Shown here in pieces: positions 16,993 to 26,444 of a stretch of 64,000 nt of DNA. Position numbers and translations under genes: made by a program. Every line of letters starts with the position of its first letter. The stretch's first letter is position 1. The notes below the pieces were generated by a model. That model saw nothing but the letters and a program-made list of their open reading frames with translations, was not told where the DNA came from and ran no database searches. The stretch comes from Sediminibacillus dalangtanensis (lineage in GTDB: Bacteria > Bacillota > Bacilli > Bacillales > Amphibacillaceae), in NCBI RefSeq assembly GCF_017792025.1, contig NZ_CP046956.1, positions 3,720,001 to 3,784,000 of the forward strand, in the 5' to 3' direction.

Positions 16993-18465
16993 TTATTTCC
17001 AAATGGCCTGATTCCATTTCAATTCATTGCGGAAAGGCCGTAGTTTTGTATCCTTATCGATGACGAGACATTCAATTTCTGCCATTTCCGCAAAGTCCTG
17101 CAATTGTTCCGTTGTTACCTTAAAGGATAAAACGGTATGGTGAGCTCCTCCCGCGTAAATCCAAGCTTCCGTTGCCTCTGCAAGAGATGGCTGGGGCTTC
17201 CAAAGAACTTTAGCAACCGGAAGATTAGGAGTATCTACTGCTGGTTTTTCTGCCACCACTTCATTGACCACCAACCGATACCGTCCTCCCAGCTCAATCA
17301 GAGAAGCGTTAACAGCACCTCCGCCTTTTCCATCAAATACTAAACGTGCCGGAGACTCTTTATTCCCCATCGTCAATGGATTGACAATAACTTCCGGTTT
17401 GGTAGCTGCCACGGACGGACATATTTCCAGCATATGGGAACCGAGGACCATTTCATTACCTGGTTCTAAATGGTATGTATAATCCTCCATGAAAGAAGTG
17501 TCCTCATTATTTGCAATAATCTTCATCATGCGCAATAAAGCCGCACTCCGCCAATCTCCTTCACCGGCAAATCCGTACCCATCTGCCATAAGCCGTTGTG
17601 CCGCAAGCCCAGGCAATTGTTTCATTCCATGTAAATCTTCAAAGTTGGTAGTGAAGGCTGTGTAATTGCCCTGTTTCAGGAACTGTTTAAGCCCAAGTTC
17701 TATCCTGGCTTGTTCTTTGATTGCTGCAACTGAAGTTTTTTGTTCATCTATCGTGTACAGCTGTTTATATTCTTCATATAGTTGATCTACCTGCTGAGGG
17801 CTGATTTCATTCATCACTTCTACCAAGTCACCAATGCCATAGTAATCGACCGACCAGCCGAATTTTATTTGCGCTTCCACCTTGTCTCCGTCCGTAACAG
17901 CTACATTACGCATATTATCGCCAAACCGAGCCACTTTGATATTTGTTCCCTCGACAAATGCCACAGCAGTCCTCATCCAACCGCTGATTTTTTCCAGTAC
18001 CCGATTATCATTCCAGTATCCGACAACAACTTTACGTGGTATTTCCATTCTGGTGCCAATAAAACCGTACTCCCTATCACCATGGGCAGATTGATTGAGA
18101 TTCATGAAATCCATATCAATATCCTGCCAAGGAATATCACGATTGTACTGCGTATGAAGATGGAGCAACGGCTTTTGCAAAGCTTTGAGACCAGCTATCC
18201 ACATTTTTGCCGGGGAAAAGGTGTGCATCCAGGTAATAAGGCCGGCGCAATTTTCATCTGCGTCAGCTGCTTGTATAAGTCTGTGAATCTCATCAGCTGT
18301 CGTCACTACCGACTTGAAAATGATACGGAAGGGAAGGTTTCCTTGTTCATTCAACCCTGTCACCATACTTATAGAATGCTTTTCTACTTTCTGTAGTGCC
18401 TCATCTCCATATAAGTGCTGACTTCCAGTAACAAACCAAAATTCATAAGGCTTTAATTGCAACAT
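16993..18465 (-). CDS. araA: L-arabinose isomerase
   Basis: This 490-residue enzyme converts L-arabinose to L-ribulose with a divalent metal. The N-terminus MLQLKPYEFWFVTGSQHLYG is diagnostic. Other family blocks are LITWMHTFSPAKMWIAGL, LLHLHTQYNRDIPW and the metal-binding FTTNFEDLHGMKQLPGLAAQRLM and LGSHMLEICP regions. The ATG at 18465 follows GAGGAGG by seven bases; the longer frame from 18498 is not supported. It is the last gene of araD-araB-araA, 38 bases after araB. Expression should be repressed by AraR and induced by arabinose. Confidence 0.97.
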   Translation of the reverse strand: MLQLKPYEFWFVTGSQHLYGDEALQKVEKHSISMVTGLNEQGNLPFRIIFKSVVTTADEIHRLIQAADADENCAGLITWMHTFSPAKMWIAGLKALQKPLLHLHTQYNRDIPWQDIDMDFMNLNQSAHGDREYGFIGTRMEIPRKVVVGYWNDNRVLEKISGWMRTAVAFVEGTNIKVARFGDNMRNVAVTDGDKVEAQIKFGWSVDYYGIGDLVEVMNEISPQQVDQLYEEYKQLYTIDEQKTSVAAIKEQARIELGLKQFLKQGNYTAFTTNFEDLHGMKQLPGLAAQRLMADGYGFAGEGDWRSAALLRMMKIIANNEDTSFMEDYTYHLEPGNEMVLGSHMLEICPSVAATKPEVIVNPLTMGNKESPARLVFDGKGGGAVNASLIELGGRYRLVVNEVVAEKPAVDTPNLPVAKVLWKPQPSLAEATEAWIYAGGAHHTVLSFKVTTEQLQDFAEMAEIECLVIDKDTKLRPFRNELKWNQAIWK

Positions 18466-18503
18466 TTGAGTTCCTCCTCTATTTTTAAGCGGTTTCATGA
18501 GAG

Positions 18504-20192
18504 CTAAATTGTCATCCCGGATTCTTCTCTTGCGGAAGCTTTTAACTTTTTCAAATGTTTCATTACATCGTTGTCTCCGCGGCCGTAGTAATCATGCAAT
18601 CTACTATATTCCTTGTAAAGTTGTTCGTACATTTCCACATTTTCAGGTATTGGTTCGATGACAGTATCCTGAACCCTGCCCATTTTTTCTGCAGCCTCGA
18701 CGATGGAATCATAGCCTCCTTGACGACTGCCAGCGGCTACAGCTCCGAACATTGCTGCCCCTAACGCTGGGGTTTGCTTGGAGTCCGCAATCCGGATGTT
18801 TCTATTGGTGACATCCGCATAGATTTGCATGAGTAGTTGATTTTTTTGTGGAAGACCGCCACAAGCATATAACTCATCTACCGGCACTCCATTGTGATGG
18901 AAGGCATCCACGATTTTCCGTGTTCCAAATGCAGTAGCTTCCAAAATTGTTCTGTAAATTTCTTCTGGTTTCGTTTGTAATGTGGCACCGACCAGTAAAC
19001 CACTTAATTCTGTATCGACTAGTACAGAACGGTTCCCATTCCACCAATCAAGCGCCACCATACCTGTTTCACCAGGTACGTAAGCAGCCGCTTTCGTTTC
19101 CAGCCACTGATGGACATTGACCCCTTCCTTTTCCGCAGCTTCAAAGACGTAAGCTGGACAAGCTCTGTCGACATACCAGGCAAAAATGTCACCTACGGCA
19201 GACTGGCCGGCCTCATAGCCAAAATAACCAGGGATGATACCGTCTTCCACTACCCCGCACATTCCCTCTACATTCCGCTCTTCCGTACCTAGCAGCATGT
19301 GACAAATGGAAGTACCCATGGCCATCACTAGTTTTCCAGGCGTGACCACTCCCATTGCAGGAACTGCCGCATGCGCGTCGACATTCCCCACTGCCACTGC
19401 AATTCCCGGTTGCAAGCCCGTAAGCGCTGCTATTTCAGGGGATAATCCTCCAGCTTTCGTGCCAAGCGGCACTACTTCTCCCCGAAGCTTTGTCTCCGTC
19501 AGATTTTCCAAGCGCGGGTCCAATGCCTTGAAAAATTCTTTGCCAGGATAGGAATCCTGCTTATGCCAAATAGCTTTGTAACCGGCAGTACAACTATTGC
19601 GCAACAAATTATTTGTCAGTTTGGAAACAACCCAATCTGTTGCTTCTACAAATTGATCCGTCTTTTCATAAATATCCGGAGCTTCGTTAAGAATCTGCCA
19701 AATTTTCGCTATCATCCACTCCGATGAAATTTTTCCCCCGTATCTAGGTAAAAATTCTTCTCCGCGTTCTGCTGCAATTTGATTCAGTTTATTTGCTTCT
19801 TCCTGTGCTGCGTGGTGTTTCCAAAGCTTCACCCAACTATGCGGGTTGTTCGCCAATGACTTATCAAAACATAACGGAATCCCCTTCCGATCAACCGGAA
19901 GCATGGTGCAAGCAGTAAAATCGATACCCAGACCGATGACATCCGCTGGATCGACTCCTGCTATTTTCATGACCGTAGGGATCGAATTTCGAATCACTTC
20001 CAAATAATCGTCCGGATGCTGTAATGCCCATTCAAGTCCGAGACTTTCTCCAGTAGGAAGTTGTTCGGTCATTACGGCATGCGGATAAGCCGTTACATGG
20101 TCGGCTATTTCCCTTCCATCATGAAGGGAAACAAGTACCGCCCGCCCCGACTCAGAACCGAAATCTACTCCGATTGCATATTTTTCTGTCAT
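18504..20192 (-). CDS. araB: L-ribulokinase
   Basis: This 562-residue FGGY-family sugar kinase phosphorylates L-ribulose at O5 with ATP. Visible motifs are [17 protein letters not shown] at the N-terminus, [41 protein letters not shown] and the C-terminal FGGY signature [27 protein letters not shown]. The ATG at 20192 has GAGGAGGAG at the right spacing; a longer frame would overlap the end of araD. It is the middle gene of the ara operon, with a 16-base gap to araD. Length agrees with Bacillus AraB (about 560). Confidence 0.97.
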   Translation of the reverse strand: MTEKYAIGVDFGSESGRAVLVSLHDGREIADHVTAYPHAVMTEQLPTGESLGLEWALQHPDDYLEVIRNSIPTVMKIAGVDPADVIGLGIDFTACTMLPVDRKGIPLCFDKSLANNPHSWVKLWKHHAAQEEANKLNQIAAERGEEFLPRYGGKISSEWMIAKIWQILNEAPDIYEKTDQFVEATDWVVSKLTNNLLRNSCTAGYKAIWHKQDSYPGKEFFKALDPRLENLTETKLRGEVVPLGTKAGGLSPEIAALTGLQPGIAVAVGNVDAHAAVPAMGVVTPGKLVMAMGTSICHMLLGTEERNVEGMCGVVEDGIIPGYFGYEAGQSAVGDIFAWYVDRACPAYVFEAAEKEGVNVHQWLETKAAAYVPGETGMVALDWWNGNRSVLVDTELSGLLVGATLQTKPEEIYRTILEATAFGTRKIVDAFHHNGVPVDELYACGGLPQKNQLLMQIYADVTNRNIRIADSKQTPALGAAMFGAVAAGSRQGGYDSIVEAAEKMGRVQDTVIEPIPENVEMYEQLYKEYSRLHDYYGRGDNDVMKHLKKLKASAREESGMTI

Positions 20193-20208
20193 GGTTTCTC
20201 CTCCTCGG

Positions 20209-20898
20209 TTATTTCTGTCCATAGTAAGCATTCACTCCATGTTTTCTAAGAAAATGTTTATCTAGTAATGCTTGATCCATGGCGGCCATGTCCGGACTTA
20301 ATTGATAGGTTTGCAAAGCCATTTTTGCTACCTCCTCCAGAACTACCGCATTATGAACAGCCTGCTTTGCATCTTTGCCCCAGTTAAACGGAGCATGGCT
20401 GTGCACCAGTACACTTGGTACCTGAACCGGGTCGATATCTTGAAATGTTTCAACAATCACTTTCCCTGTTTCCCCTTCATAATGCTGCTGGATTTCCTTG
20501 TCCGTCATTCGCCTGGTACAGGGGATTTCACCATAAAAGTAATCCCCATGGGTCGTTCCTAGTGGTGGAATAGCTTTACCAGCCTGTGCCCAACTTGTCG
20601 CCCAGGGGGAGTGCGTATGAACAATACCACCAATAGTTGTGAAATGTTTATAAAGAACCAAATGAGTAGGAGTATCGGAGGATGGCTTCAAGCTGCCTTC
20701 TACTACATTTCCATCCAAATCGACCACTACCATATCGTCCGCTGTTAAGTCATCATAAGCTACACCACTCGGTTTAATGACTACAAGACCGCTATCCCTG
20801 TCTAATCCGCTTACATTTCCCCATGTAAACGTTACTAGTTTGTACTTCGGCAATGCCAGATTAGCGTCTAATACATCCTGCTTTAATTGTTCAAGCAT
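20209..20898 (-). CDS. araD: L-ribulose-5-phosphate 4-epimerase
   Basis: This 229-residue class II aldolase-fold zinc enzyme interconverts L-ribulose 5-phosphate and D-xylulose 5-phosphate, feeding the pentose phosphate pathway. Key blocks are [37 protein letters not shown], the zinc ligands in [30 protein letters not shown], and [22 protein letters not shown] precedes the ATG at 20898. It is the first gene of the operon, with two AraR operators and a promoter directly upstream. Confidence 0.97.
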   Translation of the reverse strand: MLEQLKQDVLDANLALPKYKLVTFTWGNVSGLDRDSGLVVIKPSGVAYDDLTADDMVVVDLDGNVVEGSLKPSSDTPTHLVLYKHFTTIGGIVHTHSPWATSWAQAGKAIPPLGTTHGDYFYGEIPCTRRMTDKEIQQHYEGETGKVIVETFQDIDPVQVPSVLVHSHAPFNWGKDAKQAVHNAVVLEEVAKMALQTYQLSPDMAAMDQALLDKHFLRKHGVNAYYGQK

Positions 20899-20925
20899 CA
20901 ACTTATCTCCTTTCTCCTCAAAAAC

Positions 20926-20939
20926 CTTATACGTATAAG
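20926..20939. promoter_or_regulatory. AraR operator, proximal to araD
   Basis: CTTATACGTATAAG is a perfect 14-bp palindrome downstream of the predicted -10 box and 28 bases before araD. The TACGTA core is shared with the distal site, and the centres are 40 bp apart, about four helical turns. This fits cooperative repressor binding as known for AraR in B. subtilis. Confidence 0.75.
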
Positions 20940-20948
20940 TTGCCGTTA

Positions 20949-20978
20949 TTTATATAATAATTCAAAATGTACGTACAA
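20949..20978 (-). promoter_or_regulatory. araDBA promoter
   Basis: TTGTAC (20973-20978) and TATAAA (20949-20954) are separated by 18 bases on the minus strand. The -35 box lies inside the distal AraR operator, and the proximal operator lies just downstream of the -10. Confidence 0.5.
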
Positions 20979-20979
20979 T
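20966..20979. promoter_or_regulatory. AraR operator, distal, overlapping the -35 box
   Basis: AATGTACGTACAAT has the TGTACGTACA core of the B. subtilis AraR consensus (ATTTGTACGTACAAAT) with near-perfect flanks. Confidence 0.8.
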
Positions 20980-21298
20980 CAATAAAAATAATTGATTAGA
21001 AAAATACAAGTTATACAACTTTCAAAAAGTAGACGGTACATAAAAAAGAGAGAAGAAAAACCGGGGGGTGATGAATATCTTGTTATAGGATTGTTTAAGG
21101 TAAAACAACCAAGTAAGGAGACAGCAGGAAAGAAAGACAAAGGAACCTTTTTAAAATTTATTACTTAGAAGGTAAAAAGGTGTTTAATGAGGATGAAAGA
21201 AATACAAGCATGTTTCCATTCAGCTATCATCTAATTATTTTCATTTCTGATGATAGCGTCATGCCTAACCAGCATATAGTACGCTGCTATTATAGTTT
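20980..21298. other. Gene-free A+T-rich stretch upstream of the ara operon
   Basis: No gene was found here. The only clear structure is a hairpin at 21223-21257 with 9-bp perfect arms, GCTATCATC and GATGATAGC, around a 17-base loop. It has no T tract and its role is unknown. Confidence 0.6.
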
Positions 21299-21328
21299 AA
21301 AAGCCCAACCATGACTGGTTGAGCTTTT
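21299..21328 (-). terminator. Terminator of the DUF2680 gene
   Basis: AAAAGCCCAACC and GGTTGAGCTTTT form a 12-bp stem with one mismatch, immediately after the stop codon on the minus strand. Confidence 0.75.
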
Positions 21329-21330
21329 GG

Positions 21331-21669
21331 CTAGTGGGGGACTTTATCATGATGCTTGGCCTTATGATGTTTGTGATCGATAACAAAACCGTTCTCTTCA
21401 AGCATTTGATAATGCTCGTCAAGATGCTTGATGATTTGGTCGGCTTTTTCTTTCTCTATCACACCGAACTCTACATATTTGCTGATAATCCCTTTGCGCT
21501 TATCAAACATGTCCTGATACATAATTGCCAGTTCTTTTTGTTGGCTTTCCGTTAGTTCCGGCATTTTTTCTGGAGACTCCTGATCCTCCGCCTGAAGACT
21601 GCCCGCACCTAAAAACAAAACGGCTACCAATAGCGAAATGGCAAAACAACTTCGACAAAAACGCTCCAT
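21331..21669 (-). CDS. Small exported DUF2680 (YckD-like) protein
   Basis: This 112-residue protein starts with a signal peptide (CFAISLLVAVLFLGAGSLQA, cleavage likely after QA). The mature helical part LTESQQKELAIMYQDMFDKRKGIISKYVEFGVIEKEKADQIIKHLDE matches the DUF2680 pattern. The tail is His/Lys-rich (DHKHHKAKHHDK), which could bind metal. GGAGGG precedes the ATG at 21669; a GTG one codon upstream is possible. Function of the family is unknown. It stands alone with its own terminator. Confidence 0.75.
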   Translation of the reverse strand: MERFCRSCFAISLLVAVLFLGAGSLQAEDQESPEKMPELTESQQKELAIMYQDMFDKRKGIISKYVEFGVIEKEKADQIIKHLDEHYQMLEENGFVIDHKHHKAKHHDKVPH

Positions 21670-21733
21670 CACTTTCCCTCCTATCTATGTATCGTTAACG
21701 TCATTTTTTGCATCTTTTGCTGAACTATACAAA

Positions 21734-21767
21734 AAACCTCCGCATACTGCTCAGTATACGGAGGTTT
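21734..21767 (-). terminator. Terminator of the quinone oxidoreductase gene
   Basis: Near-perfect 16-bp arms, AAACCTCCGCATACTG and CAGTATACGGAGGTTT, flank a 2-base loop. A T6 tract follows on the minus strand. Confidence 0.88.
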
Positions 21768-21771
21768 GCCG

Positions 21772-22770
21772 TTATTTTTGAAGGTTGACGACCATGCGTC
21801 CTTGCGCTTTTCCTTCTAAAATGGTATTCAAAGCGTCGGGTAAGTCGTCGAGACTGATTTCTTTTTCAATGTATTCGGTCAATCCAGCTGGCTTCAAGTC
21901 ACTTGCCAGGCGTTCCCAAACTTTTTTACGAATGTCCATCGGGCAATTAACGGAGTCGACTCCCAACAACTGGATACTGCGGCTGATAAACGGAAATACC
22001 GCTGTAGGAACGGACGTACCCCCGGTAAGGCCGCTTACAGCTGCCGCTCCACCATATTCCAGCTTAGTCAACAAGGCTGCAAGCTGCTCGCCTCCGACAG
22101 GATCGACTGCTCCTGCCCATTCCTGTTTATCGAGCGGACGAATTTTTCCATCATAAACTGCTTCACGGGAAACTATTTCATCGGCTCCAATGTTGCGGAG
22201 ATAATCATGGGCGCTTTCCTTGCCTGTACTTGCAACGACATGATAACCCCGTTTGGCCAGCATAGCAATTGCGGTGCTACCTACGCCGCCAGTGGCGCCG
22301 GTAACCAGTACTTTCCCTTTATCAGGACTTAATCCAGCTGCCTCCAATTGTTGGATAGAGAGAGCGGCAGTGAAACCCGCTGTTCCAAAGATCATTGATT
22401 CTCTTAGTGATAAACCATCTGGAAGGGAAACGACCCACTCGGCAGGAATTCTGGCATATTCACTGTAGCCGCCATAATGTCCTGTTCCGATTTGATAACT
22501 AGTCGCGATAACTTTATCGCCGGGCTTAAACTGGTCGTCTTCCGATTCGACTACTTCGCCGGAAAGATCGATTCCTGGCACCATTGGGTAGGTTTCTACA
22601 ATTTTGTTATCGGGTGTGTTAGCTATTGCATCCTTAAAATTAACACTGGAATAATGCACTTTTATCAGTACTTCTCCCTTTGGCAGTTCCTCGCTTTGAA
22701 GGGTCTTAATTCCGGCTGAAAAACCCGATTCTGTCTGATTCACTCTGTATGCTCGAAATGATTGATTCAT
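21772..22770 (-). CDS. YhdH/YhfP family quinone oxidoreductase (zinc-free MDR)
   Basis: This 332-residue medium-chain dehydrogenase/reductase has an N-terminal GroES-like domain (KVHYSSVNFKDAI, PMVPGIDLSGEV) and a Rossmann domain with VLVTGATGGVGSTAIAMLAKRGYHVVASTGK. It lacks the zinc-ligand Cys and His set of alcohol dehydrogenases, as is usual for this group. Relatives reduce acryloyl-CoA or quinones with NADPH; the substrate here is not known. The ATG at 22770 was chosen because GGAG lies seven bases before it. It is monocistronic with a strong terminator. Confidence 0.85.
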   Translation of the reverse strand: MNQSFRAYRVNQTESGFSAGIKTLQSEELPKGEVLIKVHYSSVNFKDAIANTPDNKIVETYPMVPGIDLSGEVVESEDDQFKPGDKVIATSYQIGTGHYGGYSEYARIPAEWVVSLPDGLSLRESMIFGTAGFTAALSIQQLEAAGLSPDKGKVLVTGATGGVGSTAIAMLAKRGYHVVASTGKESAHDYLRNIGADEIVSREAVYDGKIRPLDKQEWAGAVDPVGGEQLAALLTKLEYGGAAAVSGLTGGTSVPTAVFPFISRSIQLLGVDSVNCPMDIRKKVWERLASDLKPAGLTEYIEKEISLDDLPDALNTILEGKAQGRMVVNLQK

Positions 22771-23200
22771 ATCCATGCTCCTTTCCTGTCTATCCTTCTC
22801 CTATGTATTTCCACTTATGCTGGTAGAATAATCTTTCTTGCTGCTATTCAATTATTCTACCTAGGCAGGGCTACATTTGAAAATTGCTCCTTGGCACAAT
22901 AAATAAAACTGCGACATAACCTTCACGTGACTTCCTCTCACCCTTTGCAAAATGATTGCTAACCCGTCGCTGCGGAAAAACACTCCCTTTCCGGAGGGAA
23001 GCACGTTTCCGAAGACTTCAGCGAATGGGTTCTTCTTTCGTCTTCCAGTTAATCTTCGCAGCAGACTATCCCGGCCAACATGTTTTCAGAAAGACGAGTA
23101 ACCACAGTCCCTAGCGTAACACCAAGTGAACAAAAGAAATTCTAGGATAGGATACTCATTTAGAAATCTGCTTCATAAAAAAACGCAACCGGATAAGCGG
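22771..23200. other. Gene-free stretch with degraded repeat
   Basis: No gene was found here. At 22970-23060 lies GC-rich sequence reminiscent of the CTTTCCGCGGG module (CGCTGCGGAAAAACACTCCC, TTTCCGGAGGGAAGCACG), apparently diverged. At 23183-23205 a stem with G-T pairs and a T7 tail on the minus strand overlaps the stop codon of the next gene and may terminate it. Confidence 0.5.
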
Positions 23201-23968
23201 CTACGTGTTGAGAATGAACTTCACATCAGGGTGCTGGTAAACTGTTGTAAAGTCATCGTTCTCCTTTAAATTATTATACAGGTCTTCCGGCGAGAACCAA
23301 AGAAAATCGTTTTCCAGCTTATAGTCAGCTCCGTAATAGTAGCTGAGCCAAATCAATTTCGAGCAGTATATATATTCCCAGGGATCGTCCAGAGAAGATG
23401 ACAGGTTGAACGAAAAAACAGGTGCCTGTTGTCCTTTTTCCTTGAATTCATTTAGATATCCTTCAGCATATTTCGCTGCAGCTTTACCAGCCTCAGAAGC
23501 TTTTGGCCGAAAGTGTCCGTGGACAGGATGCTTCGTCAAAAACTGTTGAATAGAGGCTTTGCGAATGGCCGGATGCAATCCCGGTGATTCAATGACACTT
23601 TCTTTATCTACCACGAGCGCCGAATGCCCGACATATCCGGTTTTTATCTCATCGAGATTGTCACTGGCGACCAAAATATCACCTGGTTGAAAATCCCGGT
23701 CTCTGGTGTCCCGGTGCCCTATTTGAAAATTCCAAGCCGCGGAAGACACAGGTGTTCCCGTTGGAAGCTCAAAAGAGATAATTTGTAACTGATGGGTTCC
23801 TTCCCGAAGCAGTGTCGTATCGATTGAAAAACGCCCACCTTGCACTTGGACCATATACAGTATCTGATCAATATAAACACTATAGCCCACATTGGACCTG
23901 TTCAAGCTTGATTCGATCGTAATACGTTCCGATTCTTGATGCACTTGAAAATAACTAGTCAATTTCAT
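23201..23968 (-). CDS. Permuted NlpC/P60 (YiiX-like) papain-fold protein with N-terminal beta domain
   Basis: This 255-residue protein lacks a signal peptide. Residues 1-85 look beta-rich, ending in SAAWNFQIGHRDTRD. From about residue 97 follows a pattern of permuted papain-like proteins: PGDILVASD, a putative catalytic His in YVGHSALVVD, an acidic VIESPG, and later a putative nucleophile in YIYCSKLIWLSYYYG. The Cys-after-His order is typical of YiiX/YycO-like members of the NlpC/P60 superfamily, which include peptidases and acyltransferases. The ATG has a weak GGGCGGTG site. It lies next to the channel-like gene with a short gap. Assignment to the fold is moderate; enzymatic activity is inference. 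Confidence 0.6.
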   Translation of the reverse strand: MKLTSYFQVHQESERITIESSLNRSNVGYSVYIDQILYMVQVQGGRFSIDTTLLREGTHQLQIISFELPTGTPVSSAAWNFQIGHRDTRDRDFQPGDILVASDNLDEIKTGYVGHSALVVDKESVIESPGLHPAIRKASIQQFLTKHPVHGHFRPKASEAGKAAAKYAEGYLNEFKEKGQQAPVFSFNLSSSLDDPWEYIYCSKLIWLSYYYGADYKLENDFLWFSPEDLYNNLKENDDFTTVYQHPDVKFILNT

Positions 23969-24011
23969 CACCGCCCATAGCTAATCTATTCAGCGGCAAT
24001 AAAAAATGTGT

Positions 24012-24665
24012 CTAACTTGCTTGTTTTTCTTTTTCCTTCCTTCTTTGCATGATTTTTTTGACGAACGGTGCGTGATAAATGTAATCAAAAGCAGTGCTTA
24101 TTACCAGTCCATGCAGAATCACTCCAACTATTGTCAGCAACACCACCGTCACCTGGCCGATTGCTGTGGTCGGATCAAAATCTGCCTGTCCAAAAAAGGC
24201 GAGACTCATCAAACTGCCGAGCAGTGCTTCCCAATAACTCGACAATCCTGGCTCAAAATAATACAACGGGATGATCGAAACAAATACTAAAACCATGGTA
24301 ACGGAAAAAATGGCACCAATATGCTGCCGGCGTAAAACCTTCAGGAACGGCTTGGTATAGTACTTGGTGATCGTTTTCAAGCGCAGCAAGTGCAGAATCC
24401 TGGCTAAGCGGGCAAATTGGAAGACTGCATCTAAAGGAATCGCGGCAATCAAAAGGAAGGGATTGCTTTTGATAAATTGCCACTTGTGTTTGCTGCGGAG
24501 AAAACGATAGACGAAGTCAACGAAAAATATTGCCCAAGTGACCCAGATAATGTAACTGTCATACTGAGTGCTTTGCCAGATCGTTGCAACTGAGCAGGCG
24601 GCCAGGATGATCATGAACATTTCATAAATAAGCTGTTTTTTGGATTTAGTTTGCAATATTGCCAT
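24012..24665 (-). CDS. Potassium-channel-like membrane protein without a canonical selectivity filter
   Basis: This 217-residue protein has about six hydrophobic segments in a voltage-gated-channel-like layout. The fourth is Arg-rich (FQFARLARILHLLRLKTITKYY), like an S4 sensor. A pore-helix-like stretch WEALLGSLMSLAFFGQADFDPTTAIGQ precedes the last helix. The TVGYGD filter of K+ channels is replaced by FGQAD, so K+ selectivity is doubtful. The ATG at 24665 follows GGAGGTGA closely; the longer frame is not supported. The C-terminus is basic. Bacterial 6TM ion-channel-family proteins of this size are common in Bacillaceae and uncharacterised. Confidence 0.65.
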   Translation of the reverse strand: MAILQTKSKKQLIYEMFMIILAACSVATIWQSTQYDSYIIWVTWAIFFVDFVYRFLRSKHKWQFIKSNPFLLIAAIPLDAVFQFARLARILHLLRLKTITKYYTKPFLKVLRRQHIGAIFSVTMVLVFVSIIPLYYFEPGLSSYWEALLGSLMSLAFFGQADFDPTTAIGQVTVVLLTIVGVILHGLVISTAFDYIYHAPFVKKIMQRRKEKEKQAS

Positions 24666-24880
24666 CCGGTCACCTCCGCTCTCCGTTTCGATAAATGATG
24701 CTTTCAGTATACCGGAAAACAAGCATTTCATAAAAGGAAAGAAGATCTCCACCAGGATTATGAAAGCCTACCTTTTCCCTGAACCCGAAACTGTATCTTG
24801 GAGCATGCGAAGTACTCATCAAATCACAGCGTAAAAGGAATCTATCTTAGGAGCTTACCTAATATGAAAAATCAAAAAAA

Positions 24881-25225
24881 GCCTGGGACAAGAGCATTGT
24901 GACATTGGTTCTGTTTTTAAAGTTAGCCAAAAGCAAACCGATCTACCTTCTCTTATGATAAGTGCCACTTTCCACTCCGGCAAGGTACTTCGCTTTCCGC
25001 GGGCACGGCTTCAGCTAACTTGGCAAAGAATACCGCTTTGCCAAGTGGATCTTCAGCTCGCGCTCATGGAACGCGTAGTATCTTGCCGTAACGATTCAAA
25101 GCACGCATCAAACAACAGGAAAAAAGAGAATACACAAATAAAAACCGAACGAATTGATTGGCATTTAGAATTCGCTCAGTTTTTGCTTTGGTGGCCATGC
25201 TTTTGTCACGGTCTCTTTGCTTTGC
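24881..25225. repeat. Composite dispersed element with inverted ends (copy 4, about 345 bases)
   Basis: The left end is GCCTGGGACAAGAGCATTGT and the right end TGGCCATGCTTTTGTCACGG, its imperfect inverse. The middle carries a type A module (24975-25085: CTTTCCGCGGGCACGGCTTC, and TTGGCAAAG/CTTTGCCAA arms), then the AAGCACGCATCAAACAACAG segment, then AAAACCGAACGAATT...AATTCGCTCAGTTTTT. The order is inverted relative to the copy at 14.1-14.7 kb. It fills most of the gap between the channel-like gene and purU and includes no gene. Confidence 0.7.
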
Positions 25226-25255
25226 CTGCCATACTCTTGTCCAACTTATTATTGT

Positions 25256-26155
25256 TTAAAATACAATCGTTTTATTTTGATGGACAATGATCCGGTCTTC
25301 CAGCTGCCACTTGACCGCCCGAGCAAGGACGCTCCGCTCGATCGATTGCCCGATTTTCTTCATCGCCTCACTGTTGTCGCGATGGTCCACACGGCTAATA
25401 TCCTGTTCAATGATCGGGCCTTCATCCAGTTCGTCGGTAACAAAATGTGAGGTCGCCCCTATTAACTTCACCCCGCGCTGATAGGCACGCTCGTACGGAT
25501 TGGCACCGACAAAAGCCGGCAGGAAAGAATGGTGAATGTTAATGATTTTATTTTTGTTAGCTGCCACGAAATCTGGTGTAAGGATTTGCATATAGCGCGC
25601 CAGGACGATTACATCAATATCAAATTCCTTTAACAGCTCCAACTGTTTCGCTTCAACCTGTTTACGAATGTCCTTGTTAGCGGGAATGTGATAAAACGGA
25701 ATTCCCAGTGATTCAACAATCCCCCTTGCATCCTCGTGGTTACTGATAACAAGCGGGATATCTGCTATCAAATCACCGCTTTGCCACTCCCACAACAGTT
25801 CACGAAGGCAGTGCAGCTCTTTACTTACAAAGATGGCCATTCGTTTTATCTGATAGACATAACTGAATCGCCAATCCATTTGAAAGGAATGAGCGATTGC
25901 TTGAAATTTCTGTTCCAGCTCTTTCTGTATAGCTGGAAGCTGCTCTGCTTCGAATACCACTCGCATAAAAAATTCCCCGCCGGCAGGGTCGGTCGTGTAC
26001 TGATTAGATTCAATAATGTTGGCACCCTGCTGATATAGAAATTCAGAAACAGCCGAGACGATCCCCGGCTGATCCGGACAATGAATTAACAATCTTGCTT
26101 TGTTTTTATGTTGTTCCTGGAAAGTACTCCATTTGGTTTGTAATGCATCTGTCAT
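25256..26155 (-). CDS. purU: Formyltetrahydrofolate deformylase
   Basis: This 299-residue enzyme hydrolyses 10-formyl-tetrahydrofolate to formate and tetrahydrofolate, balancing the one-carbon pool. An N-terminal ACT domain (LLIHCPDQPGIVSAVSEFLYQQGANI, residues about 20-100) is followed by a formyltransferase domain. The latter has RMAIFVSKELHCLRELL, ISNHEDA, VLARYMQILTPDFV and the catalytic Asn-His-Asp region IINIHHSFLPAFVGANPY with VTDELDEGPIIEQD. Length is as expected. AGAGGGA lies before the ATG. It reads toward the composite repeat. The 289-base gap to argD on its upstream side shows no feature. Confidence 0.95.
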   Translation of the reverse strand: MTDALQTKWSTFQEQHKNKARLLIHCPDQPGIVSAVSEFLYQQGANIIESNQYTTDPAGGEFFMRVVFEAEQLPAIQKELEQKFQAIAHSFQMDWRFSYVYQIKRMAIFVSKELHCLRELLWEWQSGDLIADIPLVISNHEDARGIVESLGIPFYHIPANKDIRKQVEAKQLELLKEFDIDVIVLARYMQILTPDFVAANKNKIINIHHSFLPAFVGANPYERAYQRGVKLIGATSHFVTDELDEGPIIEQDISRVDHRDNSEAMKKIGQSIERSVLARAVKWQLEDRIIVHQNKTIVF

Positions 26156-26444
26156 GAAAAAATCCCTCTTTTTCTAAGTATCTGCCTTTATATTGTACTC
26201 GATATGCACAATATATTTAAGAAAAGTGCAAGCATCTCGCCTATCACCAAAGAATTTCACAACAGACACCAGTCTTCATTATGGATTTTAGAAATCCGGA
26301 TGAACTTCTTTTTTTGCTTTTCTTATCTCGAATTCAAGTTTCATGCAACCGATGAGCGTCTTTTTTCGCATTCCCGAGCCCAAATCGTTCTTCCTAAACC
26401 TAAGGACCATTTACCAATCATCTGCGAAAGTAAAGTGGCGGTGC

